Assembly: GCA_030549495.1 (NCBI GenBank)
Contig: JAUIRK010001036.1
Location: forward strand, 592,001 to 656,000
Length of the DNA: 64,000 nucleotides
From: Nectonema munidae
Lineage: Eukaryota > Nematomorpha > Nectonematoida > Nectonematidae
Direction: 5' to 3'
The notes beneath the pieces were generated by a model, which saw nothing but the letters and a program-made list of their open reading frames with translations, was not told the DNA's origin and ran no database searches. This document shows positions 1 to 9,733 of the stretch, piece by piece. Numbering within the stretch: position 1 is the first letter of the stretch; the number at the start of each line of letters is the position of its first letter. The position numbers and the translations under genes are program-made.

Positions 1-1
1 A

Positions 2-250
2 TCATACGCTAATGCTGCTACTCAATCATATCCTAACCCTACACCCAGTTATACTATAAATACGCAAACTACTCCACACATTAGAAAACACCTTGAACCT
101 AACCTAACATTAAAAATCACTCCACCTAAAAAAGAGAAGGCCATTCATCGCCAAGATGTCATCAAAAATCTAGTTTCCAAAAACAACTCTCTATCGATCA
201 CCAAAACAAGATCATCCGACTCCGGTACCATCTACTTCCAATTCAAAAAT
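2..250 (+). pseudogene. LINE ORF1 fragment (gag-like), cut by window edge and by an insertion
   Basis: Frame 2 is open from the window edge to 250 and encodes a Q/N/P/T-rich stretch followed by a segment ending KTRSSDSGTIYFQFKN. This closely resembles KNTRSSPSGTLLFQFEN encoded near 4340 in the larger LINE of this window, so both are ORF1 pieces of one LINE family. In such elements ORF1 makes an RNA-binding gag-like protein; the conserved SGT(I/L)-FQF core looks like the start of its RRM-like region, which is an inference. The frame is interrupted after residue 83 by the 252-689 insertion. A short possible continuation (FKNPLHIPLK) follows at 690-720, directly before satellite. The fragment starts outside the window, so its 5' extent is unknown. 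Confidence 0.6.
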
Positions 251-251
251 C

Positions 252-689
252 AGTATTACTTTTTACCCAAACTCTAGTGTCTTACTTTTTACCCAAACTC
301 ACCCAAACACTATTTTTATTTTTTCTTATTTTTTTATCCCTTCTTCTAAATATATATTTTTTTTTGACAGGGTGTTTCATGGAAGGGAAGTAGAAACTTC
401 TAGATCTAAACTGATGAACTTTTTATGATAATTCGATAGCATCGCCCGGATTCGAACCCAAAGGCTTTGGATCCGTAGGCGACGCCTCTACCTCTCAGCC
501 CACCAGCCCAAATTATATTTGTATAAGACTAGATTTTTTAGTTAAATTTTGAACAATCTATTTAGAAGCTATAACAGTAACCCTAAAAATGCAATAAAAT
601 ATTCTATAATGATTGTTTCTTATCTAATAATTTTAATGGAAGAAAAAATAAAACCGAGTTTGGGTGAGTTTGGGTAAAAAGTTAGACCC
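252..689. mobile_element. 438-bp insertion with 27-bp inverted repeats and 11-bp flanking duplication
   Basis: The 11-bp direct repeat ATTCAAAAATC lies at 241-251 and again at 690-700, splitting the LINE ORF1 fragment. Just inside, 282-308 (TTACTTTTTACCCAAACTC and onward) is the inverted complement of 658-684, 26 of 27 positions matching. A partial extra copy of the left arm sits at 256-274. Between the arms is AT-rich DNA with a tRNA-like segment on the minus strand. There is no coding capacity, so this is a non-autonomous element, either a MITE that carries a SINE or a SINE with acquired terminal repeats. The length of the target duplication does not fit mariner (TA) and is long for hAT (8), so the family is left open. 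Confidence 0.6.
365..512 (-). mobile_element. tRNA-derived SINE-like segment
   Basis: Read on the minus strand, the segment has an A-box-like sequence (TGGGCTGAGAGG, complement at 491-502) and, 32 nt further on, a perfect RNA polymerase III B box GGTTCGAATCC (complement at 448-458). Spacing and order match a tRNA head. Downstream on that strand comes an unrelated body ending near GGGTGTTTCAT (complement), which resembles the matching part of the SINE-like segment in the islands (GGGTGTTTTCATCG at 10,102-10,115). There is no convincing acceptor stem, so this is a SINE head and not a working tRNA gene. Confidence 0.55.
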
Positions 690-711
690 ATTCAAAAATC
701 CGCTACACATC

Positions 712-3590
712 CCACTCAAACAACAGGCAGGCACAAACAGTAAGCACTAAAACAGAGGCAGGTACAAACAGGTAGCACTGAAACACAGGCAGGTACAAAC
801 AGGGAGAACTAAAACACAGGAAGGCATATACAGCGAGCACTCAAACACAAACAGGCACAAATATGTAGCACGTAAACAAGAGGCAGTCACACACTGGAAG
901 CACTTAAACAACAGGCAGAAAAAAACAGGGTGCACTCAAACAACAAGCGCTCACAAACAGTGAACACTTAAACATAGGCAAGCACAAAGAAGGAGCACTC
1001 AAACACAGGCAAGTACAGACGTGGAGCAATTAAACACAGCCAGGCACAAACAAAGAGCACTTAAACACGGGTTGGACTTAAACAATAGGCAGGCGCAAAT
1101 AGGGAGCACTTAAACACATGAAGGCACCAACAGGGGGCACTCAAACACAGGAAGACAGAAACAAGGAGCACTCAACATGCAGGTACAGAATGGAAGGAAT
1201 TAAACACAGCCAGAGACAAACAAGGAGCACTTAAACACAGGTAGGACTTAAACAATAGACAGACGCAAATAGCGAGCACTTAAACACCTGAAGGCACCAA
1301 CAGGGGGCACTCAAACACAGGAAGGCACAAACAGATCACTTAAACATATGCAGGCCCAAATAGAAGGCACTCAAACACAGGTAAGAATAAACAAGGTGAA
1401 CGAACACTCAAACACCCGCCAGGAACATGCTGGGAGCACTCAAACACAGGCAGGCACAAACAGGGAGCACTCAAACACAGGCAAGAACAAATAGTGAATC
1501 AACACTCAAACACATGCAAACACAAACAGTAAACAAACGGTAAAACATAGACAGGCACCAACAGGGACCATTCAAACACAGCCAGGCACAAAGATGGAGC
1601 ACTCAACCTGTTTTGGGCACAAAGAGGGACCAATCAAACACAGGTAAGCACAATGAGGGAGCACTCAAACACAAGCAAGTACAAATGGGGAGCACTTAAA
1701 TACAGGCAGGCACAAACAGGGAGCACTCAAACACAATTAGTTACAAGCAGGGAGCATTCAAACACAGGTAGGACAAATTTTGGACCACTCAAGCACAGGC
1801 AGGCACAAACAGGAAGCCCTCAAACACAGACAGGCACAAACAGGGAGTACTCAAACACAAACAGGGAGCTCCCAAACACAAGCAGGCACAAACAGGGAGT
1901 ATTCAAACACAGACAAGCATAAACAGTTAACGAACACTCAAACACAGGCAAGCACCAACAGGGAGCACTCAAACACAGGAAGGAACAAATAGGGGGCACT
2001 AAAAAACAGGCAGGAACAAACAAGGAGCACTTAAACAGATAAGGCACAAGTAGGTGTAACTTAAACAACAGGCAGGCACCAACAGGGGGCCCTCAAACTC
2101 ACACTGGAACAAAAAGGGATCACTTAACAACATACAGTTACCAACAAGAAGCACTCAAACAACATTAAACACTTAAACACAGGCAGCCACACACAGGGTG
2201 CACTCAAACACATGCAATAACAAACAATGAACCAACACTCAAACACATACAAGCACAAAAAGTGAACCAACACTAAAACTCAAACAGACACCAGCAAGGA
2301 GCACTCAAACACAGGCAGGCACAAAGATAGAGCACTCAACCTCATTCAGGCACAAAAAGGGACCACTCAAACACAGGCAGGCACAAAGAGGGAGCACTCA
2401 AACACAGACAAGCACAAACAGGGAGCACTTAAACACAGTCAGGCACAAACTGGGAGCACTCAAACATGCAAGAACAAACAGTGAACCAACACTCAAACAC
2501 ATGCAAGCACAAACAGTGAACCAACACTAAAACACAGACAGGCACCGACAGGGAGCACTCAAACACAGGCAAGAACAAAGATGGAACACTGAACCTTATT
2601 CAGGCACAAAGAGAGACCACTCAAACACAGGCAGGAACAAAGAGGAAGCACTCAAACAGGCATGTACAAACATGGAGCATTTTAACACAGACTGATACAG
2701 ACAGGGAGCACTTAAACACATGCCGGGACAAAAGGGAGTACTCAAACCCTGTCAGGCACAAACAAAGAGCACTGAAAAATTTGATGGTACAAACAGAGAT
2801 CATTCAAATACAGGTAGACCAAACAGGGAGCCCTCAAACACAAATAGGCACATACAGGGAGCACTCAAGCACAGGAGGCACAAACAAGGAGCACTCAAAT
2901 ACAGACAAGCATAAACAGTGAACGAATAGTCAAACACAGGCAGGCACCAACAGGGAGCACTCAAACACAGACAGGCACAAAGATGGGGCACACAACCTCA
3001 TTCAGGCACAAATAGGGACCACTCAAACATAGGCAAACACAAACAGGGAGCACTTAAACACAGACAGGCATAAACAGGATGCACTACAGACACAAAAAAA
3101 GAGCTCTTAAACAAAGGCAGACACAAACAAGGAGCACTTAAACACAGGTAGGACTTAAACAATAGGCAGGCGCAAATAGGGAGATAAACACATGGAGGAA
3201 TAAAAGGGGCACCAAACACAAAAACACAAACGGAGACCAAACACATACAACAAACAGGAGGACTCAAAAAGTATTACAAAGGGGAAAAAGAAAAAAAAGG
3301 AGCACTCAAACACAGGCAACAACAAACAGTGAATCAACACTCACAAGCACAAACAGTGAACCAACACTAAAACACAGACAGGCACCAACAGGGAGCACTC
3401 AAACGCAGGCAGGCACAAAGATGAAGCACTCAATCTCATTCAGGCACAACGAAGGTCCACTGAAACACAGGCAGACACAAAAAGGGAGCACTCAAACACA
3501 GGCAAGTACGAACAGGGAGCACTTAAACACAGGCTGGCACAAACAGATAACACTTAAACACATTTAGGCATAAACAAGGAACACTTAAGC
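712..3590 (+). repeat. 31-bp satellite, block 1 (divergent edge)
   Basis: Head-to-tail monomers of about 31 bp (CACTYAAACACAGG, then CACAAACAGGGAG) fill this block, all in one orientation, with many substitutions and small indels. The block has its own monomer variants that are rare or absent to the right: a run containing GTGAACCAACACT followed by CACTCAACCTCATTCAGG recurs near 1,494, 2,230, 2,478, 2,918 and 3,330. A second local marker, GACTTAAACAATAGGCAGG, is shared with later blocks. Open frames inside it are by-products of the repeat. Nothing else is visible in the block. Confidence 0.93.
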
Positions 3591-4301
3591 TCAATTATTT
3601 GTTCAAAAATAAAAAATAGCGCTGTGTCTTTCTTTCAGAGATCTCATACCCATACATGATTACAAATCCTTATTTTTTCCTCATTGTTCTTTCTCCTAAA
3701 TTTATTTTCTCTGTCGCAAGCCCCTTTTTATTATCATTTTAATTATTATTATTTTTTTTAAATAACTTAACTGCACTCTATATCATTTCCCCACGCCACA
3801 TATTTACATTTTCACCACTTAATCGCTTACTAACCTCCACAACAACCAGTCTCACATCATTCTATTCATCTCTTCTCAAACAAAACGCCCAAGAAACGAT
3901 TCCCCTACAACCCCCACATCTCAAATCATCTCCGATCTCTTCGGCCAATTTATTTCCAAGACACACTCCCCTCTGAACACCTCATAAACTTTCACATTAA
4001 AATCTGATTTTCTACTCACACATTCAAACAAGATTAAATGTCTCACCAATTCAACTCTCTCTCAAATCGCTCACCCTACAGTGTAGCCTACACCTACTAA
4101 AACGTACTCTCAAGCCTCCACTAACAGCACTCAATCTTCTCTCAAACAACCTAATCCAACAGCGAGCACACTACCTACATTACATAGAATCCCTAAACCT
4201 AAGAAATCTCTCAATCCAGATCTATCAATTATGCTCACACCACTAGATCCATCCGAAAGTAGAACCGATAAAGCTAACTTCAAAAAAACATAATAAAAAA
4301 T

Positions 4302-4535
4302 ATGGAAACCCACAAATATCCTATAAATATTAAAAACACGCGCAGCTCACCTTCAGGAACACTCCTATTTCAATTCGAAAACTATACACAAAAAGAAATG
4401 GCCATAAAATCACTAGCGAACAATGGCATCACCGCACACGACATCCTACCTAGTATTCCACGTCTAGTCCTTTCGGGCATCTACATTGAAAATATCTCTA
4501 CACAATTCCTACATGAGAACTGCTTCCAGACTTAG
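4302..4535 (+). pseudogene. LINE ORF1, N-terminal/RNA-binding part
   Basis: A 77-codon frame with the segment KNTRSSPSGTLLFQFENY, then KEMAIKSLANNGITAHDIL and PRLVLSGIYIE. Its pattern (SGTL-FQF, alternating hydrophobics, PRL-(V/I)-SGI) resembles the RRM-like region of gag-like ORF1 proteins in Jockey/R1-type LINEs, and it matches the fragment at 2-250. The frame ends at 4535, while the zinc-knuckle part lies in another frame from 4678, so ORF1 is broken at least once here. The first methionine at 4302 is unlikely to be the real start, because related sequence seems to extend upstream (LSIMLTPLDPSES near 4225). Confidence 0.6.
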
Positions 4536-4677
4536 GCTCACTAACGTCAATTAAGCAATTAGGCAAAAAGAGCTCCTACTCCTACTTTATATCATTTTAA
4601 ACATTCCCCAACACACTTTTCAAGCATATTTGCGAAAAGCCTAAAATCATTCTAAACCACACAATTCTTCAGTCTAA

Positions 4678-4944
4678 AATCTTCAAATCACACAATGCGA
4701 CAACTGTTTAAAATTCCACCACACATCATCAAAATGTAAATCCTCATCTCCACACTTCAACCACTGCGGCAACAGGGGTCACTCAATCTCCACATGCATT
4801 TTCAATAAAGATCTCTTTAAAATACCATGCTCAAACTGCCATCAGAATCATCCCTCCACATCTGATATATGCCCTTTTCGCATTCAACACCTTAAAAACC
4901 TCAACGAGGCACACACAAATACCATCAAAAACTACATATGCTAA
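4678..4944 (+). pseudogene. LINE ORF1 C-terminal zinc knuckles
   Basis: This frame encodes three knuckle-like motifs in series: CDNCLKFHHTSSKC (CX2CX4HX4C), NHCGNRGHSISTC (the first Cys of this knuckle is Phe here) and CSNCHQNHPSTSDIC (CX2CX3HX6C). Such tandem knuckles, the last followed by CPF, are typical of the nucleic-acid-binding C-terminus of ORF1 in APE-type LINEs. The frame stops at 4942-4944. The ORF2 start codon at 4938 overlaps this stop in the seven bases ATGCTAA, an arrangement suited to termination-reinitiation. Upstream the frame is closed near 4675. Confidence 0.75.
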
Positions 4945-5880
4945 ATTTTCTTCATATTAATCTGAACCACTCCTCCCATAGCTGGTCAAATCTTCTCAAC
5001 ATTCTTTTCTCTTCATCCTACGACGTTTTCTCTTTAAATGAACCCAACACTTCAAAAAACTCTCCTCCACCTCATACAAATGAATACACCTCTCTCTACA
5101 CCTCACCTCTAACACATTACTCCGCATGCATTCTAATAAGGTCTACACTAAAATTTTCTTTTCTTTCTCAGTTCTCGTCACAACAATACGTATTCACAAT
5201 AATTTTCTCTTAAAACAAACCTCTCCTATTCTGCTCCTATTACTTGCCTCCTTCCAATCCCAAAGCATTCACAAAAGATTTCACATATTCTCTGAACCAA
5301 GATAAGGCCCACATCGAATCACTATGCAATTCATATAATTTAATAATCTCAACGGACTGTAACGCCCGATCTTTTCTTTGGGACCATAAGGAAAATATGC
5401 GCGGCGTTGAATTCCTATCTTTTATCACACAACATAACCTATGAATATGCAACGACAAAAAATCCTACCTTCTTCAAAATCGTTCAGAACAACTTAATTT
5501 CCTCTCACATTGACATCACTCTATCGTTACCAAACAGACACAATCTCATTTTTAACTGGACCATCTCCGACCAACCATCCGCATCTGATCACCATTACAT
5601 CACTTTCCAGATTGATTTTACCTCAATTTTCCATACGCGCGCCTTAACAACATCTGCAAAGCACACTCACTGGTGCACATTTTTGCGAACACTTGTAACC
5701 CAGTTACCTGAATCCATACCCGCGCTCCTAAAAAAAAAAAGCAAAACAAGATGCTTGGATCAATTTCACTTCCAATTCATCGTCCAACCCCTGTCCCATA
5801 ATCAAAACACTCATAAAAGTAAAAAAACATCCTTCGAATTTCCATCAACTTCTTCCCCACACAAACTAACACAATCCTAA
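4938..5880 (+). pseudogene. LINE ORF2 endonuclease domain (EEP/APE family)
   Basis: Three consecutive pieces reconstruct the order of an APE-like endonuclease, which nicks target DNA to prime reverse transcription. At 4938-5213 are FLHINLNHS and FSLNEP, corresponding to the catalytic Asn and Glu motifs (usually INLNHS and QEP). At 5244-5444 is STDCNARSFLWDHKEN, the GDFNA(R)S-LW motif with Gly and Phe changed to Thr and Cys. At 5407-5880, residues 32-40 are SSHIDITLS and 58-65 are SASDHHYI, the final SDH motif. The first two pieces share a frame and are separated by one in-frame stop; the third needs a frame change. The start at 4938 is chosen because the domain begins at once and the ATG overlaps the ORF1 stop. 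Confidence 0.8.
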
Positions 5881-6013
5881 TAAACCCGCCTTTTCTCTTG
5901 TCTATTTTTCCCGCCGACAATCCCCACAACGATGATCCATAGCATGCTGCTAAACGCTTACTCTCGCAAAGACTAACATCATCGCTAAACCCTCCCATTT
6001 CCCTCCCATCACA

Positions 6014-6526
6014 CTAAGAGAGTTATCTCAGTCGGTAAACTCACTCAGACCAAAATCAGCTCCTAACCACGACACGATCACCGCAACCCACATTAAAAAA
6101 TCATTTCACCTTTTACATACCAATCTACTCCACATATACAACGCATGATTATCAAACTCCTTTTTTCCATCAATATGGAAAATAGGCAAACTCTTCTTTC
6201 TGCCTAAACCTCACAGAGAACTCTCAAATCTAAAAAACTGGCGACCATTCACTATCCTCCCTATTTTAGGCAAGCTATTTGAAAAAGTCATTCGCAAAAG
6301 GCTGATTCATTATATATCACAGAACAACCTCATACACCCATCACAGTTTGCATATCTCCCGCACAGGAATACTGAGTCAGCTCTCTCCAAACTGACCGAG
6401 TATTTATAACACTCCATAGCATTCCAAAAGACCGCATCAGTCCTTTTCCTCGACATCGATAACGCATTCAACAGCGCCTGGCACCCCACCATCATCCTCA
6501 ACATGCATCTCAAAAAATACCCAAAT
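6014..6526 (+). pseudogene. LINE ORF2 reverse transcriptase, N-terminal part
   Basis: One frame (6014 onward) reads LRPKSAPNHDTITATHIKK, then WKIGKLFFLPKPHRELS, NWRPFTILPILGKLFEKVI, HPSQFAYLPHRNTESALS and FLFLDIDNAF-like LFLDIDNAFNSAWHPTII. These are the ordered N-terminal motifs of LINE reverse transcriptases (PKSAPGHDGIT, YRPI-LLP-LGK-FEK, QFGF-hrSTE-AL, and motif A with its catalytic Asp in LDIDNAF). Two in-frame stops (near 6147 and near 6407) break it. The sequence leaves the RT after LKKYPND, so the thumb, the catalytic YxDD motif C and the C-terminal region are missing. Confidence 0.85.
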
Positions 6527-6530
6527 GATA

Positions 6531-8840
6531 TTTTTTTGGTGGTCCACAGTAATTTTAAAATTAAAAAAAAAATAAAACTTTATTGATTAAAAATTTCAAT
6601 GAAATTCAAAAACGTCACTAAAGGTTAGAGACCAATCATAAACTTTTAACAAATACTGAAGATGCATACTTATGCCATGCGAATTTGAGATAAACAAACA
6701 TGCATAATCTATTAACTCTAAAATTATATTTTTACCATTGTTTTTTTTTGCAATTTTGTACACAGATTTACATTGTTCACGGGAAATCCCCAACTGCGTA
6801 AATGCATGGGCATTAAAAAAAGGTAAAGTTGTTGGGTATATGCTACAGGGCTCGAAGAACCGCTTAATGCCATGATATGCCAATCTAACTGGAAAAAATA
6901 AGCTACTAACAGTATCAAAGTAGAAAATAAGAATTAGGCAGATTATAAAATATACTTTTATTCAACTATTTAACATATAAAGTTCATTTGTAGATAAATT
7001 TTATTTTTAAATTCTTTCAATATATTTGTTCATTTTATGTTTATGTTAATAAAGTTCTTCTTCTTAAAACTAAATTTTTTTATTGCACTTTTAAGAAATA
7101 ATAATGTCTGTAAAAAGTATTAAACGCAAGTATTCAGAAGACTATATTAAATTTGGCTTCACTTTTCAAGAAAAAAATGATGGAGCTTCTATTTCTACTT
7201 TCTATTCTATCTTATAGATATGCTATATAGACATTAGATCACAGTGTGTTATTTGTTATAAAGTATTGGGAAATGAATCATTGAAGCCAGCTTAACCTAA
7301 GCTACATCTTGAAAAGTGTCATCCTAATTTGTTGCAAAAGGATAAAAAAATATTTTGAAGAGAAATTAGTGTCACTCAAGCTTTAACGCCTTGATGCATC
7401 AGGTGAGTTCAATGAAAAGACCACCAATGTGGTACGTGCTTTTTTACTTGTGCTTGTTTTACCTTGTGCAAAAGAAATGGTCAGACTAGTGGTTGGCGAA
7501 GACGCAGCACGTAAACTTAATGATATATCTGTATCTAATGACAATATTTCAAGACGAATAAATGAAATCTCACAAAACATCTGTCAACAGGTTGTGAACG
7601 AGGTAAACAAATCTCCTATGTTTGCAATACAGTTGGATGAATCAACTGATGTTTCGCTTTCCTCTCAGCTAATGGTGTTTGTGCGATATTTGGTTGAAAA
7701 AGACTTCAAAGAAGAATTTCTTTTTTGTAAGACCCTTAATACCACCACGCGTGCTCAGGATATTATGGAAATTGTAAACAATTTACTTCAAGCAAACAGT
7801 CTGGAATGGAGAAAGTTGGTTGGTGTCACCACGGAAAGGGCACCTTCTATGCTAGGTTCAAGATCAGGCTTCCAAGCATTAGTGAAACAAAAGGCTCCAT
7901 TGATAATTGGCGTTCACTGCTTCATCCACAGAGAGGCATTGGCTTCAAAAACACTACCAGGTCATTTAAATATCGTTTTTAAAGGACTGGTAAAGCTGGT
8001 TAATTATATAAAATCTTCAGCAGTTAACACCAGGTTGTTCAAAAAATTATGCCAAGACATGGGTTCCGACTTTGAAGTTTTGCTATTCTATACATCTATA
8101 CGGTGGCTGTCAGCAGGTAACGTGCTTAAGAGAGTGTTTGTATTAAGAGAAAAATTGGTTTTATTCCTTCAGTCTCAAAGAAAACAGGATTTAACAGATT
8201 TGTTAAAAAATTCAGCTTTAGAACTTGCATATCTTACTGATATTTTTGCAATTTTGAGCAAAATAAATCTCCAACTTAAAGGAAAAGGTGCAAATTTGTT
8301 TTCACACCAAGGCATAATCAAAGCTTTTCTTGAAAAATTAGAACTCTGGATTGGGCGAGTAGAAAATAACAATTTGATTCAATTCCCATGCTTGGATTCT
8401 ATGCTTAAAGAAAAAAAAACATTCAAATAGAAATTTGCGAAAATTTACAAAATTTGCAAGATGAATTTCACAGATATTTTCCCGAGGCGGGCATGACAAA
8501 CAACTATTTATGTTTTATCAGGAATCCATTTACAGCAAATGTTGATAGCATTCCACAAGATTTTCAAGAGGAGTTCTTGGAACTAAAAAACGATTTGGAG
8601 TCTCAAGATATGTATCAGAAGTCTTCAATTAAAAATTTTGGGCCACTATGATTGGCGTTTACCCAAATTTTTCAACACATGCTATCAAATATCGTCTACC
8701 ATTTTCATCAACCTACATGTGCGAAAGTGGTTTTTCAAATTTGCTGCACATTAAGTCAAAACAGAGGAATCGACTTGCGGTGGAAAATGATATTCGTTGC
8801 GCATTATCAAGCACAATTCCTAACATCGAAATGCTGGTTA
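6531..8840 (+). mobile_element. Decayed hAT DNA transposon (ZBED5/SCAND3-like lineage)
   Basis: An AT-rich 5' region (6531-7103) is followed by a degenerate transposase. The left boundary is placed where LINE reverse transcriptase coding ends; GGTGGTCCACAG at 6537-6548 vaguely recalls a hAT terminus but is not proof. The right end is missing, because at about 8,840 the sequence switches to a second hAT in the opposite orientation, so no 3' terminal repeat or target duplication can be seen. The 6531-7103 stretch holds only short frames, including an unrecognised 95-codon minus frame at 6596-6883 that I do not accept as a gene. Confidence 0.75.
7104..8839 (+). pseudogene. hAT transposase, ZBED5/FAM200-like, broken
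   Basis: The product would be a cut-and-paste hAT transposase acting at terminal repeats in the nucleus. It starts with MSVKSIKRKYSEDYIKFGF at 7104. A stop at 7215 precedes a BED-type zinc finger (CVICYKVLGNESLKPA ... HLEKCH, with another stop inside). The main open part, 7429-8430, carries LDESTD at residues 69-74 (first catalytic Asp), TTERAPSML at 134-142 where the family has TDGAPAM (the second acidic Asp is Glu here), GVHCFIHREALASKTLPG, and IRWLS at 224-228. Further frame changes near 8420 and 8645 lead to EFHRYFPE and to the C-terminal dimerisation region CESGFSNLLHIKSKQRNRL, ending about IPNIEMLV. At least five lesions mean it is inactive. A domesticated host gene is unlikely given the decay. 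Confidence 0.88.
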
Positions 8841-8845
8841 GTGTT

Positions 8846-9563
8846 TTGAGATTGAAAATAAGACTTCAAAGCTTCAAACAAATCCAAAATTCTTTCAATA
8901 GCTGGAAACAAAGAAAGCCATCTTATTTTACTGAAGGAGAGAATGTTTTTGAACTTCAAGTTTACAAATGAACAAAAATCTTTTAGGTTTTCATTTCTTA
9001 CAGTGTATGTATGAAAGTAATAAAACAACTTTGTTACAACTAATTCAATATCAATTTCTAAGATATCTATAGCTTTATGAATAGCATTGTTTAAAACATG
9101 CGTTGGGCATCCCAAAGAAACTTGATTAAAATTACTAAGATATTTTGTAACTTGAAAAAACATTATTTTGGCCTTTATTATCTTTTCCTCCGAACATTTT
9201 ATTGCAGTTATCGGCAGTAAAAGAAATACATTTTCTATTAATACCGAATTTTTCTAGTGTATCAACAATATAATTGAATAATGTTACCAAAGCTCCTTCA
9301 GCCGTGCATCTTAAATTTTGTATTTTATTATTTTTATCAATATAATCTGTCATTTTGATTTGAGTACTTGAACTTTGTAATGCGCTTTGGTGTTTAACTG
9401 TGTTGATGTGCTTTTCTATGTCACCAGCCCCCTTGTTGCTGATTGAAATAAATGTTGAGTTTTGACACAATAAACATTCTACTTCACTTTTATTTTTTCC
9501 TTCTTTCAAAAATCCGTACTTTTTTGCAAGACTTTGAATAAAAATACACTTTCTTTTGGGCAT
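8846..9563 (-). pseudogene. hAT-like transposase, N-terminal part, broken
   Basis: The likely start is the Met of MPKRKCIFIQSLAKKYGFL at 9563; a longer frame begins at 9689 but its first 42 residues look like leader. A BED-like zinc finger follows: CLLCQNSTFIS ... HINTVKH (CX2C and HX5H). Next come CISFTADNCNKMFGG and, after a one-base frame change near 9150, GCPTHVLNNA, IDIELVVTKLFYYFHTYTV, FCSFVNLKFKNILSFS and IRWLSLFPAIERILDLFEALK, a series I recognise from a hAT-like family common in arthropods. Between the zinc finger and TADNCN about 100 residues usual for that family appear to be missing. The protein is truncated after KSYFQSQ. Confidence 0.75.
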
Positions 9564-9689
9564 CAGAAACTTGTTAAAAAAGAAGAATATACGACGTTTT
9601 ATTTTCAGATTGGAACAAATTGAAAAAATTAAATATCCGGACATTTTAAAGATCAAAAAATAACCGAACAGAATTATTTTTTTCCCCAA

Positions 9690-9733
9690 AAAATCCGGAC
9701 AAATCCGGATTTTTCCGGACGTCTAGTCACCCT
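9690..9733 (-). repeat. Terminal and subterminal repeats of second hAT
   Basis: Minus-strand terminus AGGGTGACTAGACGTCCGG followed by repeated TCCGG motifs. The terminal C expected in a CAGGGTG end is not present at 9734, so the outermost base was either lost or never part of this copy. Confidence 0.6.

Larger units (their letters stand above)
3591..6530 (+). mobile_element. Degenerate APE-type LINE (Jockey/R1-like group), 3' truncated
   Basis: A non-LTR retrotransposon in plus orientation, from the satellite edge to the start of the first hAT element. In order it shows an A/C-rich 5' leader, an ORF1 with an FQF-type segment and CCHC zinc knuckles, and an ORF2 with an apurinic-like endonuclease followed by the N-terminal part of reverse transcriptase. 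The element stops just after RT motif A. The YxDD motif, the C-terminal domain and the 3' tail are absent, presumably removed at the hAT insertion. Several frame changes and stops show it is dead. Clade assignment inside the APE-bearing LINEs is uncertain. Confidence 0.85.
8840..9733 (-). mobile_element. Second hAT-like transposon, 5' part, opposite orientation
   Basis: On the minus strand the element begins at 9733 with AGGGTGACTAGACGTCCGG, a hAT-style terminus, and has four TCCGG motifs close to the end (9636, 9694, 9704 and 9715), as hAT subterminal repeats often do. The end is confirmed by comparison: from 9734 rightward the sequence equals island sequence that in other copies is preceded by different DNA. 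Coding then runs leftward with a zinc finger and part of a transposase, and is cut off at about 8,840-8,846 where the first hAT's C-terminus begins. The 3' half is lost. Confidence 0.75.

Noticed and set aside
712-3590. Telomeric repeat
   Set aside because: The 31-bp monomer contains no TTAGG- or TTAGGG-type motif; a subtelomeric location is possible but nothing in the window shows it.
6531-6560. Left terminal repeat of the first hAT at GGTGGTCCACAG
   Set aside because: There is only loose resemblance to a hAT end, and the other end of the element is missing, so no pair or target duplication can be tested.
6596-6883. 95-codon minus-strand frame in the 5' region of the first hAT
   Set aside because: I recognise no domain, the composition is ordinary for AT-rich DNA, and it lies within a decayed transposon.
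7429-8430. Domesticated host gene of the ZBED5/FAM200 type
   Set aside because: Stops and frame changes lie on both sides, an acidic catalytic residue is changed, and the C-terminus is lost at another transposon; it is a dead element copy.
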